Position numbers and translations under genes: made by a program
Notes under the pieces: generated by a model
What the model was told of the DNA's origin: nothing
Database searches by the model: none
The model's input: the letters and a program-made list of their open reading frames with translations, nothing else
In this document: positions 13,364-27,700 of the stretch, piece after piece
Layout of the letters: the number at the start of each line of letters is the position of its first letter
How positions within the stretch are numbered: the first letter of the stretch is position 1
NCBI GenBank assembly: GCA_011316305.1
Contig: SAUG01000029.1
Span: 434,001-498,000 of the forward strand
Direction of reading: 5' to 3'
Source: Rusavskia elegans
Lineage: Eukaryota; Ascomycota; Lecanoromycetes; Teloschistales; Teloschistaceae
DNA length: 64,000 nt

Positions 13364-14240
13364 TTTAAATACCTTTAAAATATCTATCGTAGGTTAATAT
13401 TAAACCCTTACCCTAAGTAATTCTAGTACTATAGTAAAAAAGTCCGAATCTAAAGGTAAGGAAATCTAGATAAAAAATAATAGTAGTAATAAGGAGGTTA
13501 GTACTTCTACTACTAGTTACTATAACTATAGTATTAAAGTTAATAAGCCCGATAAATACTATAAGAATCGAAATAAATTAGAAGACTAGCTTATATAACT
13601 AGATATATACTTTATATATTATTCTATATCCGAAAAAAAGAAAACCTTTTTTACTATATCCTACTTTCGAGAACGAGCCTAGTACTAGATAAAGCCTTTC
13701 TTACGCTAATATATAGATAATAAAGAAGATAATAAATATATCTTTATATAGTTCGTACGATTTAAAAAAGCTATTTATAATATTTTTAGAATTTCGAACG
13801 AAATCCTAACTATTAAATATATTATCTAATACCTTTAGTAGAAAACTATAGTATCGAAATACGCTATAAAGTTTAAAGAGTAGTTACTATTAATAGAATA
13901 AAATACCGACGCCTTATATATAATATATAGACGTAGACTAAAAAAGCGAGTAAAAAATAAATTTATATACGATAGTCGAATATACGAAACCTTAGATAAT
14001 CTAATTAAAATATCTATCGACCTCGATAATAAACTATATAAAAGAGATATAGAAAAACGCTATAATAGAAGATTATAAGTTAACGCGGGATATTATTCTA
14101 GAAAGCTATATAGAAGATAGCTACTAAATAAAAGGATCGGAAATAGCTATTACGGACCTATATCTATAGAACTGGATTCTATATAACTACGATATAAAGG
14201 GAAAAACCCTAAAAATAGTAAAGGAAATAAAAATCCTAAA

Positions 14241-17200
14241 ACGTACTATAATTATAGTAAACTAGGCTAATTTATAAAAGATTATTAATTAAATAAAGTA
14301 TAGTAATAATAGTTTAACGCTACGCTAAAAAAATCTAAAGACTAGTAAGAAATTATTTTAGAAAATAATAATAGTAGTTCTAAACTCTAGGAAACTAGCT
14401 CGGATAAGAAATTTATATTTATAGAAAACGATAAAATATTATAGAAAGCTATAACGAATAATACTTCGCTATAAATATTAGTAAAATCTACTAGAAGGAG
14501 AGCCGCTTCTAGATAGGAGATTATAATAATAGAAGAGGTTAGGTTAGTATACCTTTAAGTTTCTTATAATAAGAAACTAGTAAAAGAAAGGTTTATAGTA
14601 ATCTATAAAGGATTTAAAAATATTTATAAAATATATATTAATAATAAGTATCTATAAAACGACTAGTAGAATTAGAAAGTAAATAATATTATTAATATAT
14701 TAGAAAAGAAATAAGAAAGTAATACCTTTAAAAATAAAGATATTTCTAAACCGATATTATAATAGAATAATATAATAGTAGAAAACGAATATATACTATT
14801 TAGTTAGATCGCCTGCTATAATAATAACTGTAAGATCTATAAATTAGAAAAGGAAGGAGCCGGGTAGTATTTATTAAAACTATACTAACGTATTCCCGTA
14901 AAACCTATTAAAATCAGAAGTTATAATATTTATAACTATTCTAAATATATTATCTATAGTAGATACGAATACTAGAAGGAATAGTAAAAAAGAAATAGAA
15001 TTTTTAATTAGAACCTCTATAGATATATTTCGCAGGTAAACTATAAAAATAGGAAATATAAAAATATTAAAAATAATTCGGGAAAAGTTAGAATCTTATA
15101 GTAACGGGTATACTATAAGTATATAACTTTATAGCCCGGAAAAAGTAATTAAATTTAGCTAGCTATATATATATACTTAAGATTAAAATAATTATTAAAA
15201 CTAATAATAGACTATAGAAGGTTAAGGTATTTATTAATTTAGGCGCGACCGGAAATTTTATATTAGGAAATTTAGCTATAAAGAAAAGATTTCTTTAGAC
15301 TAAAAAAAAAACCTATATAACTTAATAGTTATTAATAGAAATAAAATACCGAATAGAGATAGAAGGGTTATAAAAGAAACGATACCGCTTAAAATAATAA
15401 TTATCTAGTATTAAAAAAAATTCTAATTTAATATTATTCGGATAGCTAATTATAATATTTTATTTAAAATACTTTAATTAAAAGATTATAATCTAGTAAT
15501 AGACTGGGAAGAAAGAATACGTCGTTTTAAACGATACTTTTATATAAGGAGTATCTAGCCTATACTAAAGTAGCGATTTCGGGTAGATAAAAAATAGAAT
15601 ATAAAATATAAATTTATAATTTCGAAGAAAGATAACTAAAAACTATTTAGATCCGATTTATTAGATACCGGTAGAGGTTAGCTAGATTAATAAAATAGAA
15701 ATAGAAAGAAAAATTACGAACCTTTTATAAACTCTATACTACCTAATAAAAAGTTAATAGAAAATCTATTAAAAAAGGTTCTAGGTAAATATAAAAACTA
15801 GATAAACTTATTTCGGAAAGAAGTAACTATAAAAGTACTATCTAAATATTAAATATAGAATTATAAAATTAGATTTAAATTAGGTAAGTAATTTACGTTT
15901 AGATCTATCTATCTATTATATATAATAAAGCTCGAAAAACTCTATAAATACCTGGATAAAAATATAAAAAAGAGATTTATTAGAAAATTTTAATTACTAG
16001 TAGAATATCCGATTCTTTTTATATTTAAAAAGAATAGAATACTCCGCTTATATATTAATTACCGGAAGCTAAATAATATTATAATTAAAAACCGATATCT
16101 ACTACTAAGTATTAGCGAATTTTAAAATAGATTTTCTAGAGTAAAATACTTTATAAAACTCGATTTTTAAGGAATATATAACCTTATATAGATATAAGCT
16201 AGAAAAGAATAAAAAATAGCTTTCTAAATACGGTACGGTTATTATAAATATATAGTAATACTATTCGGTTCTATAAACGCCCTAATAATCTATTAGAATA
16301 TAATTAATAATATTCTAAAAGAATATCTTAATATATTTATTATTACCTACTTTAACGATATTTTAGTTTTTTCTAAAATATTCGAAGAATATAAACGATA
16401 TATTAGTAAAGTTTTTAAATATCTAGAAAGGTAAAATTTACGTCTTAAACTAGAAAAATATAAATTCTATAAAAAAAAAGTCGACTTTCTAGAATTTATT
16501 ATAGGGCGAAATAGACTACGTATCGACCCTAGTAAACTAAAAGCTATTATAGAATAGGAAATACTAATAAATTTTAAAGAAATCTAGAGTTTCCTCGGAT
16601 TTATAAACTATAATTAAAAGTTTATAAAAAACTATTTTAAAAGAACTCTTATTCTAATAGCTTTAATAAAAAATACCGTTAAAAAATATTAGGGAGAAAA
16701 AAAATAATAAATATTCGAAGATTTTAAAAGAAAATATATAAAAGACCTAGTATTTAAAATATTCGATTTAAAGAAACTATTATAAATAGAAACGGATTTA
16801 TTAGACCTAGCTATAGATATATACCTTCTATAGTAATACGATAGTAAATAGTACCCGGTAGTATATATATCTAGAAAATTATCGCCAGCGGAATAGAATT
16901 ACGATATTAATAATAAAAAACTACTAGCTATAATAGCTATATTAGAATAGTAGAAAGTATATACTAAAAAATTACTAGAACTAATAATCTTTATAGATTA
17001 TAAAAACCTTTTATACTTTATAATAATAAAGTAATCTAATAGAAGATAAATATAATAGTCTAAACTCTTCGGTTAGTATAAATTTAAAATATACTATATT
17101 CTAGATAGAGAAAATAGAAAAATAGATATTTTAAGTCGAAGAAGTAATTATATAAAAATAAAGGAAGTTTTTAATAATAGTATTTTTAAAACTAATAGAG

Positions 17201-18512
17201 ATAGATTACTATTAGTAAATTAGTATAAGATAAATATAATACTATATATATTCCGATATAACTAGAAATAGTTTCCTATTAAAAAAAGAAAACTATATAT
17301 ACTAGACGATAAAATCGATAAATATATTAAAAAGTCCTATAATAGAACACTATAAAAGTACCTAGATATAATAAAAATAATATAACTTTTATAATAGTAT
17401 TACTAGTTTTCGAATATAAAGTAATAGGTCGAAATATATATTGAAAAATATTTTAGTTATTAGTCAAATAAATATAGTATATATATTCGTTATAGAGAGA
17501 TCTAGTACTAGGAACTACTAGATTTACTATAGAAAAAAGTTATATTAGATTCTATTATTAAGCTTCCGAGATTAAATAACCTAATAATAGATATAAAATA
17601 CGACTTGATATTTGATATTATAGATAGACTAATAGAATATATCTATATAATTCTATTAACAAAAGACTTTATAGTAGAATAACTTAGATTTATTATTCTA
17701 GATCGATTATTTCGGTACTATAAAAAGCTAGAAGTATTAATAAATAGTAGAAATAGATTCTTTACTTTAAACTATTAGAAAACCCTTATTTCTCTATTTA
17801 GTATTAAACTAAAAGTATTAATAGCTTTCTACTTAATAATAGATAGATAGATAAAACGTACTAACTAGATATTTAAATAATATCTAAAATACTATATTAA
17901 TAATATTTATAATAATTAAATTTTACTTTTACTAATAGTATAATTAGTATTTAATATAAAAGAATCTAGTACGATAAAAAAAATACCGTTCTACGCTAAT
18001 AATAGAAGGAACCCGAACCTATTTAAATAATCGCTATTATATAAATTAGCAGAATTAGTAATCGAAAGAATCGAGATATAGAAAAGAATCTATAGAAATA
18101 TTCTAAAGATATAGAAATATTCGGGTAAATACTAGAATAAAAAACGAAAAATAGTACCTTAGCTAAAGAAAGGGGATAAAGTATACCTTTTTATAAAAAA
18201 TCTAAAAACGAAGACTCTAAATAAGAAACTTAACTATATTAAAGTCGGACTATTTTAATTAAGAGGATTAAAGAATCTTAGAACTTTAAATTTAATTTAT
18301 TTAAAGATATAAAAGTATACCCGATATTTTATATATCTCTTTTAGAACTAGCTAATCCCGGAACGCTATTATAATAGACGTTTAATTTTAAAATATAGGA
18401 GGAAGATACTTTTATAGTCGAAAAAATCCTATAATAAAAAGGTTAGAACTATCTAATTAAATAGAAAGGTTACTCTACTTTAGAAAATATTTAGGAATCT
18501 AAAGAAAATTTA
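14241..18512 (+). pseudogene. gag-pol remains of the chromovirus
   Basis: Remains of the polyprotein, with the zinc knuckle in one frame, protease in a second and reverse transcriptase in the third. Small indels or a gag/pol frame change therefore separate them. In the catalytic box the first aspartate is now AAC (GAC with G-to-A), and in the protease the aspartate is AAT and the serine TTA. The chromodomain at the end keeps the order E-K-I-L, Y-L-I-K, K-G-Y and E-N, with the aromatic-cage tryptophans turned into stops. Chromodomains of such elements bind methylated H3K9, so the element probably targeted heterochromatin. Not functional. Confidence 0.85.
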
Positions 18513-19070
18513 GTAAACTACTAGAAAGCTCTATAATAGTTCTATTAAAAAGAGCTAAAAAAGTTATCGACTAGCCGAAATTACTAGATAGGAGAATCTA
18601 TTTAAAAGCTATATCGAAAAAAGAATTTAGATCTATAGAAAAAAACAGATCCGCGGTATTATTCTAGTTTTTTAAAATTTTATAGTTTACTATTAACTAT
18701 AATACGCCGCTCCTCTTTAATATAGTCTAACTAATAAAGTAGATACTACTACTTTATATACGCTTTATATAACTTTTTTTTTTAACTTTTTATATTTATT
18801 TCTAAAACGACGCTAGCGTATAGTATCTAATAGAGTAAGATTATAGAGATAGACTTATTCTATATAACTAATATACTTTTCGGAACTTTCGCCGATATAA
18901 TAGAATTTCCCCGACTAGAAATAATTCCGATAAGAACGTATAGCTAATATACCGATACCTAATAATAGGACTTTTTTATAACGATTTTTAGTTAATAGTT
19001 TTTTCTTTTTATCTATAAAAAAGAAGGGATAATAGTTTTTTAGGATAAAAAATCTAAAGAAGGGACCTAG

Positions 19071-19521
19071 TATTATAAATATAGGCAGCGTACTTTCGGG
19101 AACGCGGTAGTATTTAATATAAGATAGAATTTTCTATTACGTTTAGATAGGTAGAGATATATAGGACGGTCTTAGTATTAATACTAAGAAGTTATATTAT
19201 TTTAGTAGTTTTAGTAAATAAATATAATAAATATCTTAGTTTTAGTATTTTTAGTAAGTAAATATTATAAATACCCTAGTTCTAGTAGTTTTAGTAAATA
19301 AATACTATAAGTACCCTAGTCTTAGTAGTCTTAGTAAGTAAATACTCTAAAATAAAGCTATTTTTATTATTTTAGTTAATAAATAATCTAAATAACGGAG
19401 GATTTTATTATCTATATAGATCCCGAATTCGACGCCTTTATAGCTCGTATTTAATTTATTAGTTATCGCTATATACTGCTCTAGTAACTAAACTAACTTA
19501 TTTTTATATTAATTTAAAGTA
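19071..19521 (+). repeat. 3' LTR of the chromovirus
   Basis: Begins TATTATAAATATAGGCAGCG, the RIP form of the 5' LTR start, and shares the 40-bp tandem units (about 19,196-19,340) and the end TTAATTTAAAGTA. The two LTRs differ mostly by C/T and G/A transitions. Confidence 0.85.
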
Positions 19522-20116
19522 CTTTAGGAGCCGCCACCGATTCTATAGATATAGGGTCGATATAACGTAGTAGACTGTTAAAACTGCTATTATATAGACG
19601 AACCTTGGACTTTTAATCAGAGTTCAGCTATATATAGATATAATATAATATTTAATTTATATAAATTAACTAATATACGTAGTAAACTACTCTATATATT
19701 TTTAATCCTATTATATAGTCGCTATTATATCTTATAATATATTTAAAAGTAATATTATAATAGGTAAAAGTATAAGTTAGATTAATATTAGGATATATAT
19801 TAAGCTAACTCTAGGTTAATTCTTTCTCGTATAAAGGGCCTTTTATATTAAGACCGTAGTATAATTAATAAAGCTATAGATCCTTTTAATATAGTTTTAA
19901 ATACTTAAATTATTAGTCGGGAACTAGCTATATACGTCTAGAATATTATAAAAAAATAAAGCTACTATATATATCACCGTATAAATTCCTGTAAATATTT
20001 CCGTAAAAGTAGCTATAAATATAATATAGTAGAGTAAACGGAAGCGGTAGTAAATACTTATTTTATAAATCTGAACTATCTACCGGAAGCGCTATCGCAG
20101 ATTCTAGGTTCTAGAT

Positions 20117-20200
20117 CTTATATTCTATATCCTATATTCTATATCCTATTATCCTATATTCTATATCCTATTATCTTATATCCTATATCCTATATTTTAA
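20117..20200. repeat. Low-complexity tandem TATATCCTAT-type repeat
   Basis: Irregular tandem repetition of CTATATCCTATAT units of about 10-14 bp over roughly 80 bp inside the RIP block. No function suggested. Confidence 0.7.
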
Positions 20201-23200
20201 GCTAGCTCGAATATCTATCGGATCCTAAAGCCTATATACTAGAATCTATTACTTTAACCCGCTTTACTTCTTTTACTATTATTTCTATTATCGGATCTAG
20301 AATCTTCCGGTTATTCTCTAATCTATATAAAGTTTTTATCTATATAAGGTAGTAGAATATCCGATTTAATTTTTTTATTCCGGCGTTTTTTTATAGTAAT
20401 TCTTTATAAGTCTTTTACTAATACCTTAAACTTATTAGATATTACTAGTTTATTAAACTATATTAATATATTTTCCCGGTTATATTTATAATCCCGGAAT
20501 CTATTTTTATCTATTTACTAATCTATTATTAGTTTAATATAAACGGCTAGATTAGAGTAGATATCTATATAATAGTTAGCCGATAGAGATAAATACTAGG
20601 GGGGTCGAGGAAATAAAAAAAAATATCTATAAAAAATATACTTTAGAATATAAAGGAAGCTTTTTTAGAAAGTCGTATAGTTTCTATAATATCGACGACC
20701 TTAGAAGTAAATAAAAAGATAAAGGCGAAAGACGAGGGACTATATATATTAGTAAATATAGATACCAGACCCCGAATATAGTCTATCCTGCTAATAATAT
20801 TCTAGATATTATTAATAAAAAACTATCCAACTATAATCGATAAAGAGATTAATATATAGATAATTAACTATTATATTTATTAGATCTATACCTCTATAAT
20901 TTCTATATATAACTATTTTTAATTAGAGATATACTAGTTAATTTTTAGCGCCGACTATATCTATTTCTAATCCTATATCCGGATACTAGTATTTTAAATA
21001 TTTATAATAAGCTCTACAATATTATCGAGATAGAAATAGAGCAGGAAATAAATTCGATATTTAATCTATAGCTCCTTTATATATACTTTAAGTTCTTTCA
21101 TTAAGCGGGATTTCTATTTCTTTATAGATATAGGCTTAGGAAGAAAGGCGTTATTAGGTTTACTAGTACTAGGATCCTAGACTTAGGAAAGATTATTCTA
21201 CTAGGCGGCGTCTTTATTTAAAGCCTTATTACTAGCGGCGGTAGACGTTAATTATAAAGGATAATTATTAGCTATAATAGCGGGAAAAAAAAGATTAAAT
21301 AATTTATATTATAACGAGTATTATCGACGAAGGTAGTATTATTTCTAACGCTATTATTAGGACTTTTAGCCCCGCTATTAACGTTTTAAGATTATAAGTT
21401 CGCTTTTAGATTCGATAATTTAGGCTTCGGGGTATACTTTAGGGCTTTTAGTTTAGGCGTCTTAGCTTTTAAAGTAGATTAAAAAGTCGCTTTTTTAAAG
21501 CGGGTAATATCGATATAAGACTATTCTTTAATTCTTAATAGTAAAAGTAGAAAATCCGAGTTACTTTCTTTATTACTTAAGATCTCCTAGATAAGAAGTC
21601 TGGTTTAAAATTTAATAATCTTCCGATTCTAAGTATTTTAATCTAGTAGATACTAGTATTTTTTAGAAATAGTTATAAAAAGACTACTATTAGGCTTACG
21701 CTTTTTTAACTATCTAGATAATTCTTCTTTATTATTATTTTTAAACCGACTATTAGGATTAAGTTTCTATATCTAGAATTTATTATTATTATTAAACTAG
21801 TACTTCTTTAATAATTCGGAACGACTAGGAAGCAGATTAGTAAAAGATTTTTAAATCTAAAATTTATAGGGCCTAGAGCTATTTTTTCTTTTAGGACCTA
21901 TTATATATAAACGAGATTTTAAAAAGATAGAATAAAAATTAAATAATTATAAGTAAAAAAGTAAGGTTAGAAATATCGATAACTAATCTAGTATAGATAC
22001 GTACTAAAAGGTAGTAATAGAATATATTTAAGAAAGAAATAGCTAGTAGGATTATTTAAAATTTATTTTTATATTAAACTCTAGCCCTATTATTAATATA
22101 TCTATATTATACCCTAGTTTTACTAATAATTCTTAAATCTTAATATTACGTTTCAGAATATTATTAATAACTACTTTTTAATTATATCTATACTATACTA
22201 TAGATTTATATAGATATTAAAGACGTATATAGATCTTTTAGGGCGGATTAAAATAGGTCGGGTTATTAATATAGAAGTTAGTAAAATCTTAAAAACCTCT
22301 TTCTAGGCCGACTGCTAATATCTTTTCTAGGACCTACTATTTTCCGCCGGATTTCGATAGTAATATACTATAGTATCTAATAGATGAGGAACTTTATTAT
22401 TAATATTTAAAGTATTTTTAGAGGACCGTTATAATTAGATATCGAACCTATAAGCTTCGACGAAATATAAAATAAAAGCCGGCGAGCCTATAAATATCTA
22501 AATATCTAAATATCGGAGCTATATATAAATAGCTTTCTACCCTCTATAGAATTTAGTTATTTTCGTTTATTTAAAGGGGAGATATTAGAAGCCTATTATA
22601 ATTATATACTTATCTATACTATCCCGCAGGGTTCTATACTTAGATTAAGGTTTTAGAACTTCGCTAATCTATCGATATAGTCTAAAGAAATCTATAATCG
22701 TATTAGCGCCTTTAGATCTTCTATAAATAGTCTATATCTCTTTCCTTTTCGCCCTTTAGTATTTCTATATCTTCCTTCCCTCTATTTTCTAGTATTTCCG
22801 GATTCTTTACTCTTTTAGTCTCCGGCTTCGTATAATTTCTACGCTTTCTTTCTATCCTTTCTAGTATCTCCTTCCTAATTATCGGTATATCTCGAAATTT
22901 TAGAGTTATATTATCTAGATATAGTAAGAAAAAGGAATATAGCTAGTTAACTAGTTTAGCTTTATAGCTATAGAGACGGATTTAATCTATAAGTAAAAAG
23001 ATATATTTATATAGTTAGTAGCTCTTATATATTTAATATATAACTCTACTATATTACTAGTTTCTTACCGGGCTAGTAATTAAAAATAAGCAGTAGTATA
23101 ATATAGAATTTATATTAACTATCTACTATTAATCTATATAGCTCCTTAATAATATTATTAAAAGTAGAAAGAATATAACTATCTTTTTATTAAATAATTT

Positions 23201-26200
23201 ACTTAATACTATCGAAAATATTCCCGATAATAATCCGTTTATTACGATATTTATTTATATTTATAATAGTAAAAATACTACTATAGAGCCCTCGGATTTC
23301 TTTTTTAATATTAATAAAAAGGATATTATTACCTCTACCGATAATAAAAAGCTTCTAATATAGACAGAGTTCTCCGATAAAAATAATAAAAATAAGAATA
23401 TCGTAACTAGGCTAGAAGCTAAGATACCCTAACTGATATATCGTAGTAGTACTACTATAATTCCCGATAACTCTAAAGATATAGAATATAAGCGATCGAA
23501 ATAACTATTATTATTTTCTATTATAGCGTTTAGAATATAGTATAAAGTTATAGGTGTTACGCGCTATTAATATTAAAGCCTATTAAAGGTTTTTAGACTT
23601 TTCGGTAAAAGTATAAAGCTACTATAGCGTCTTCCGAAGTTAGTTATAATATTTAAAAAATATATAGAATAGTAGCTCCCTTTTATTCTATTATAACGTC
23701 GAGAGATCGATCTAAAAATGTAAAAACTACCTCCTATAAATACTACTAATAGTATTTAATTATCTTATAATTAGGGAATTTTATCGATACCGACTAGGTC
23801 TATCTATTTTTTTAATCCTATTAAATTATTCCGCGTTATTACTTTTTCTTTTTACTTTTAATCCTAAATATATATTAGTATAACCTATTTTATTAATAAA
23901 CTAAAGAAGCTCCAGTATTCGAATATATAGTCTATTTCTATTCTTTTATATTTAAAGTAGTTCGCGCGGTATTTTAATAGTTCTCTAATTTTTCCTTCCG
24001 ATATAGTTAGCCTATAATATATTAATATAGAATATAATTATTAGTCGAGGTTTTAAAATTATATAGACAGAGTTTATATAATTAGAAAGGATTTTACTTC
24101 GATATTAATAGCTAGTAGAAATAGATCTATTAGAGTTTAGAAGTTATTTCTATATTCCTAGTTTAAATTAGAGATAAAGAAATAGCCGGTCTATTTCTAA
24201 AATATTCCGAAAAAGTTCTATTTAGCTAATAATTAGTTTTATATTATTTCTAAAACCTATATTATTTTCGATTATCGGTATGAAAGCCCTAGTTCCTAGC
24301 TAATAAAATATAAATCTAAATATCTAGTCTATAATATTATATTAATAAAAACTTTTAGTCCTTTATAGCTCTCGCCGCCGCCTCGTAGAAAGTTCGAACT
24401 AGTATATTATAGTAGGGAGTACTTTCTAATATAGGTAAAATAAAAGACTCTATCTATCTTTCTAATAGTTTTTATTAATACTTTTAGGCTGTATTATAAT
24501 ATATATTAATCATTAATAGGAATCTATATAACTATAGCTATCTTAAATTAGCAAGAAAAAAAAAAGGGTATATTATATCGAACTTATATTTTTTATAGTA
24601 TACTGAATTATATTTTAGAGTTAATATCTTCCCTCTAACGCTCGGCTTCTATAATACGAGTTTTAATAATATTATTAGAAGTCTATAATCCGGTCTTTTA
24701 GTATTAGATTAAAGATATTCTATATATATTAATAGATAAAAAACTATAGTCTATATCTACACTATAATATTTATAGCAGATATACTTTAATAAACTACTA
24801 ATAAAAGTTTATTAGGCTTCGGAGTTATTTATAGATATAGTAAATATATAATAATAAATAATTAATAAACTAATCTCCTTTTTAATATCCAAATTAATAT
24901 AAAATTCTATTATCGGTTATAAAATAAACGAAAAAAAGGTAATATAATTATAAGAACTAGTTAATCTAAAGTAAATATCTATTTTAATAGATTTAGTAGA
25001 TATTACTAATATATATTATTATTATAATTCCGCTAATTCTATAGATATAAGATCTAAGCCGATACTATTAATTAATATCGTATTATTATTTAATCTAGTC
25101 CGTTTTAGATCTATAGACGCCGTTTATTTAGAGTATATAGGTATCGCTAAATAATCTTAATATATTCTATTTAATACTATTTTAACCTCTAGAACTTAAA
25201 TTATCTTTTATATAAAGCTCCGAGATAATATTTCTTCTTTTTATTTTATAGTCGATTTACTATTTTAGTATCAGCTTTTCTATTCCTACCTAATTAGATA
25301 AAACTATAACGTCTAATATATTATCTATAAAGTTTTCGTATATAGAAATATACCAGATTTTTAATTATTTTCCTAATATTTCTAAGAATTTAGTTAATAC
25401 CCGAATATATCTATTTAGTATATTATAACGCTATTTAAATAATAATTACTTACCGGCTCGGTCTCGATTTAATTAACTATATTACTTAATACTACGCCGA
25501 TATCACTAAAAATAATACTATTATTTTATTACTTATAATATTTCCCGAAGTTTATATCTAGATAGATTAGTTTCTAAAGTAAAACTGAAAAGTATTTTAA
25601 AGATTCTATAAATATATATCTTTTATAGTAATTCTAGTTTTTTATCGTAGCTATAAAAGTCCTATATTCTAAAAGTCTAGTATACTAGCTATCCTATCCT
25701 ATTAATATTTTTATAATTTTAATAACAAGCTTTTCTACGCCGGTAAAACCGATAGTAATCGAAGTAATTATCTTCTATAAAACTTTATTTATCTTAATTA
25801 ACTTTCCGAAACCTTTATAATTAAAACCGATAGTAGTAAAAAAGTCTATATATATCGTAATATAATAACGCGGCCTAATATCTATATCGTACTTTACTAT
25901 AGAGACGTTACTAAAGAATATACTACTTTAAATAATTATATTATTTTTACCGGTAAGGTAAAATATAAATATATATCCATATTTTTTCCCTTTTTTTTAT
26001 AGCTAATTAGAAAAGGGAATAGAAGCTCGCTATTTTTAAAATTAATAAATATAATATCGTTTAAACTCTACTAGTTAAAGAGAACTTCTAATAATATTTT
26101 CGATTTTTTTTTACTAGTTTATATCTAGAAATAGAGCCTACGATATCGGTATATATAAAGTTAATTTACTAATAATACCTATTACTATTAAGTATTTTAC

Positions 26201-27559
26201 TATTATAATCGGAGTCGTCGGAATTTCTATTAAATAATTTAATTATATTATATTCTAACGAAGTAAAAATTATAATAGTTAAAAATAAAAAATATATCTA
26301 TCCTATAGCTATTAGATATATACGGCTAAGTTTTATAAAGTAGTATTATAGATAGCTTATCTAATCTACGCCTTTTATAGATAATAAAGAATTCTTTTTA
26401 TTACTCTATAATATATATACTTAAAATTACTATAAAGCTAATTTTATTTTCTTTCGAGCCTATATTTAATAGTATTCTAAAATATCTTTTACCGATCTAT
26501 AAATATTATCTATTTCCTATATTTTTCTATTAATAGATATAAATACCTATCTTTCTATTTTTATACTTTTTTTCTTTCGTTATATTAAAATCGATAAAGA
26601 GAATATTTAGACTAATAAACTATACTAGAACCTCTAAATACCGTATTACTTTTAAAACTAGAAATTTTATTTATCTATAAAATAATCGATTAGTATATAT
26701 TAAAGGGATTTTCTTATATAAATTTACTATAGCTAGAAGGATACTCTTCGCGAGAGTAGTATTACTAGATTCTATCGATAAGAAAGATCTAGTACTTAAG
26801 ATCCTATATAAGCGATAATTAATAATAATAATAGTTATAAAGTTCCTAAATATCGGAGCTCGAAAGAATTATATAGTTAGGGTATAGGAAAAAACTAAAG
26901 CGAATAGTACTACTTTTTCCCTCGATATTAATAGGAGTTTATTTCTTTATTATAATTATAATATCCAATTTATATAATTAGAGTTAAAGATATTAGATAT
27001 ATTAGTTCTCTATCTAGAAGTCTTTATAATAGGGAGTAAATATCCAAGTCTCTTTTTTCTATATCTAAAATTTATTTAAAAAACTATCTAGATAACTATA
27101 TAAATTCCTAGAAAATCTACCTTATTTATAAAGTTCCTTTTACGCGACTGTAGTAATAATATTAGTAATAACGGTCTTTAGTAGTTATACTTTCCTACTT
27201 TTTTTTATTTTTTTTAGTACTAAATATTTTATATATCCGGGTTAGTTATATCGGTATTTATAGATTACTTTTTTTTTTATTTTAATTAGTACTTTCGAGT
27301 ATATTCGTCCGAAATCTATTATAGCCGCTATTTATAGGTTCCTATAATAATATAGAGAATTAACTATATTCTATAAATAATTCTTTTCTATACTAAAATA
27401 GATAGGTTCTATTCCTATTTAAGGTTCCCTCTATTTAACTATCTACCGAGACCTACAATAGAGCTATAGATTAGAGAGATTTTAAAAGATCTAAAGTAAG
27501 AGTATAAATCTAGCCTATAGAAAATCGAAATAATACTACTAATACGAGCAAGCAGAAAA

Positions 27560-27700
27560 CCTTTAATAATATCTTTAATAATATCTTTAATAGTATCTTT
27601 AATAGCACTTTTAATAGCACCTTTAGTAGCACCTTTAATACCACCTTTAATACCACCTTTAATACCACCTTTAGCAGTACTTTTAATAGTACCTTTTATA
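27560..27700. repeat. 12-bp minisatellite
   Basis: About eleven to twelve units of a 12-bp repeat with consensus CCTTTAATACCA. The central units keep CACC whereas the left units read TATC, so RIP damage is uneven along the array. On the minus strand the unit reads GGT-ATT-AAA-GGT, a G-I-K-G protein repeat. Confidence 0.85.

Larger units (their letters stand above)
12830..19521 (+). mobile_element. Ty3/Gypsy chromovirus, complete but RIP-inactivated
   Basis: A 6.7-kb LTR retrotransposon with LTRs at 12,830-13,275 and 19,071-19,521. Fossil motifs appear in the canonical chromovirus order on the plus strand. They are a gag zinc knuckle (14,244-14,285, exact CCHC spacing), an aspartic protease (about 15,221-15,265, FI-N-L-GATGNFI for FIDSGATGNFI), and reverse transcriptase with an RYGYY...PFG-type region (about 16,230-16,290) and the catalytic YFDD box read as YFND at 16,348-16,359. 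RNase H (about 16,895-17,010), integrase with a Q-T-D-G-Q-T-E-R-like stretch (about 17,840-17,870) and a C-terminal chromodomain (about 18,418-18,512) follow. Stops are TAA/TAG in place of Q and W. No matching 5-bp target duplication was found, probably because of mutation. Confidence 0.92.

Noticed and set aside
12825..19526. 5-bp target duplication for the chromovirus
   Set aside because: Flanks TATTC and CTTTA do not match even allowing C/T and G/A changes.
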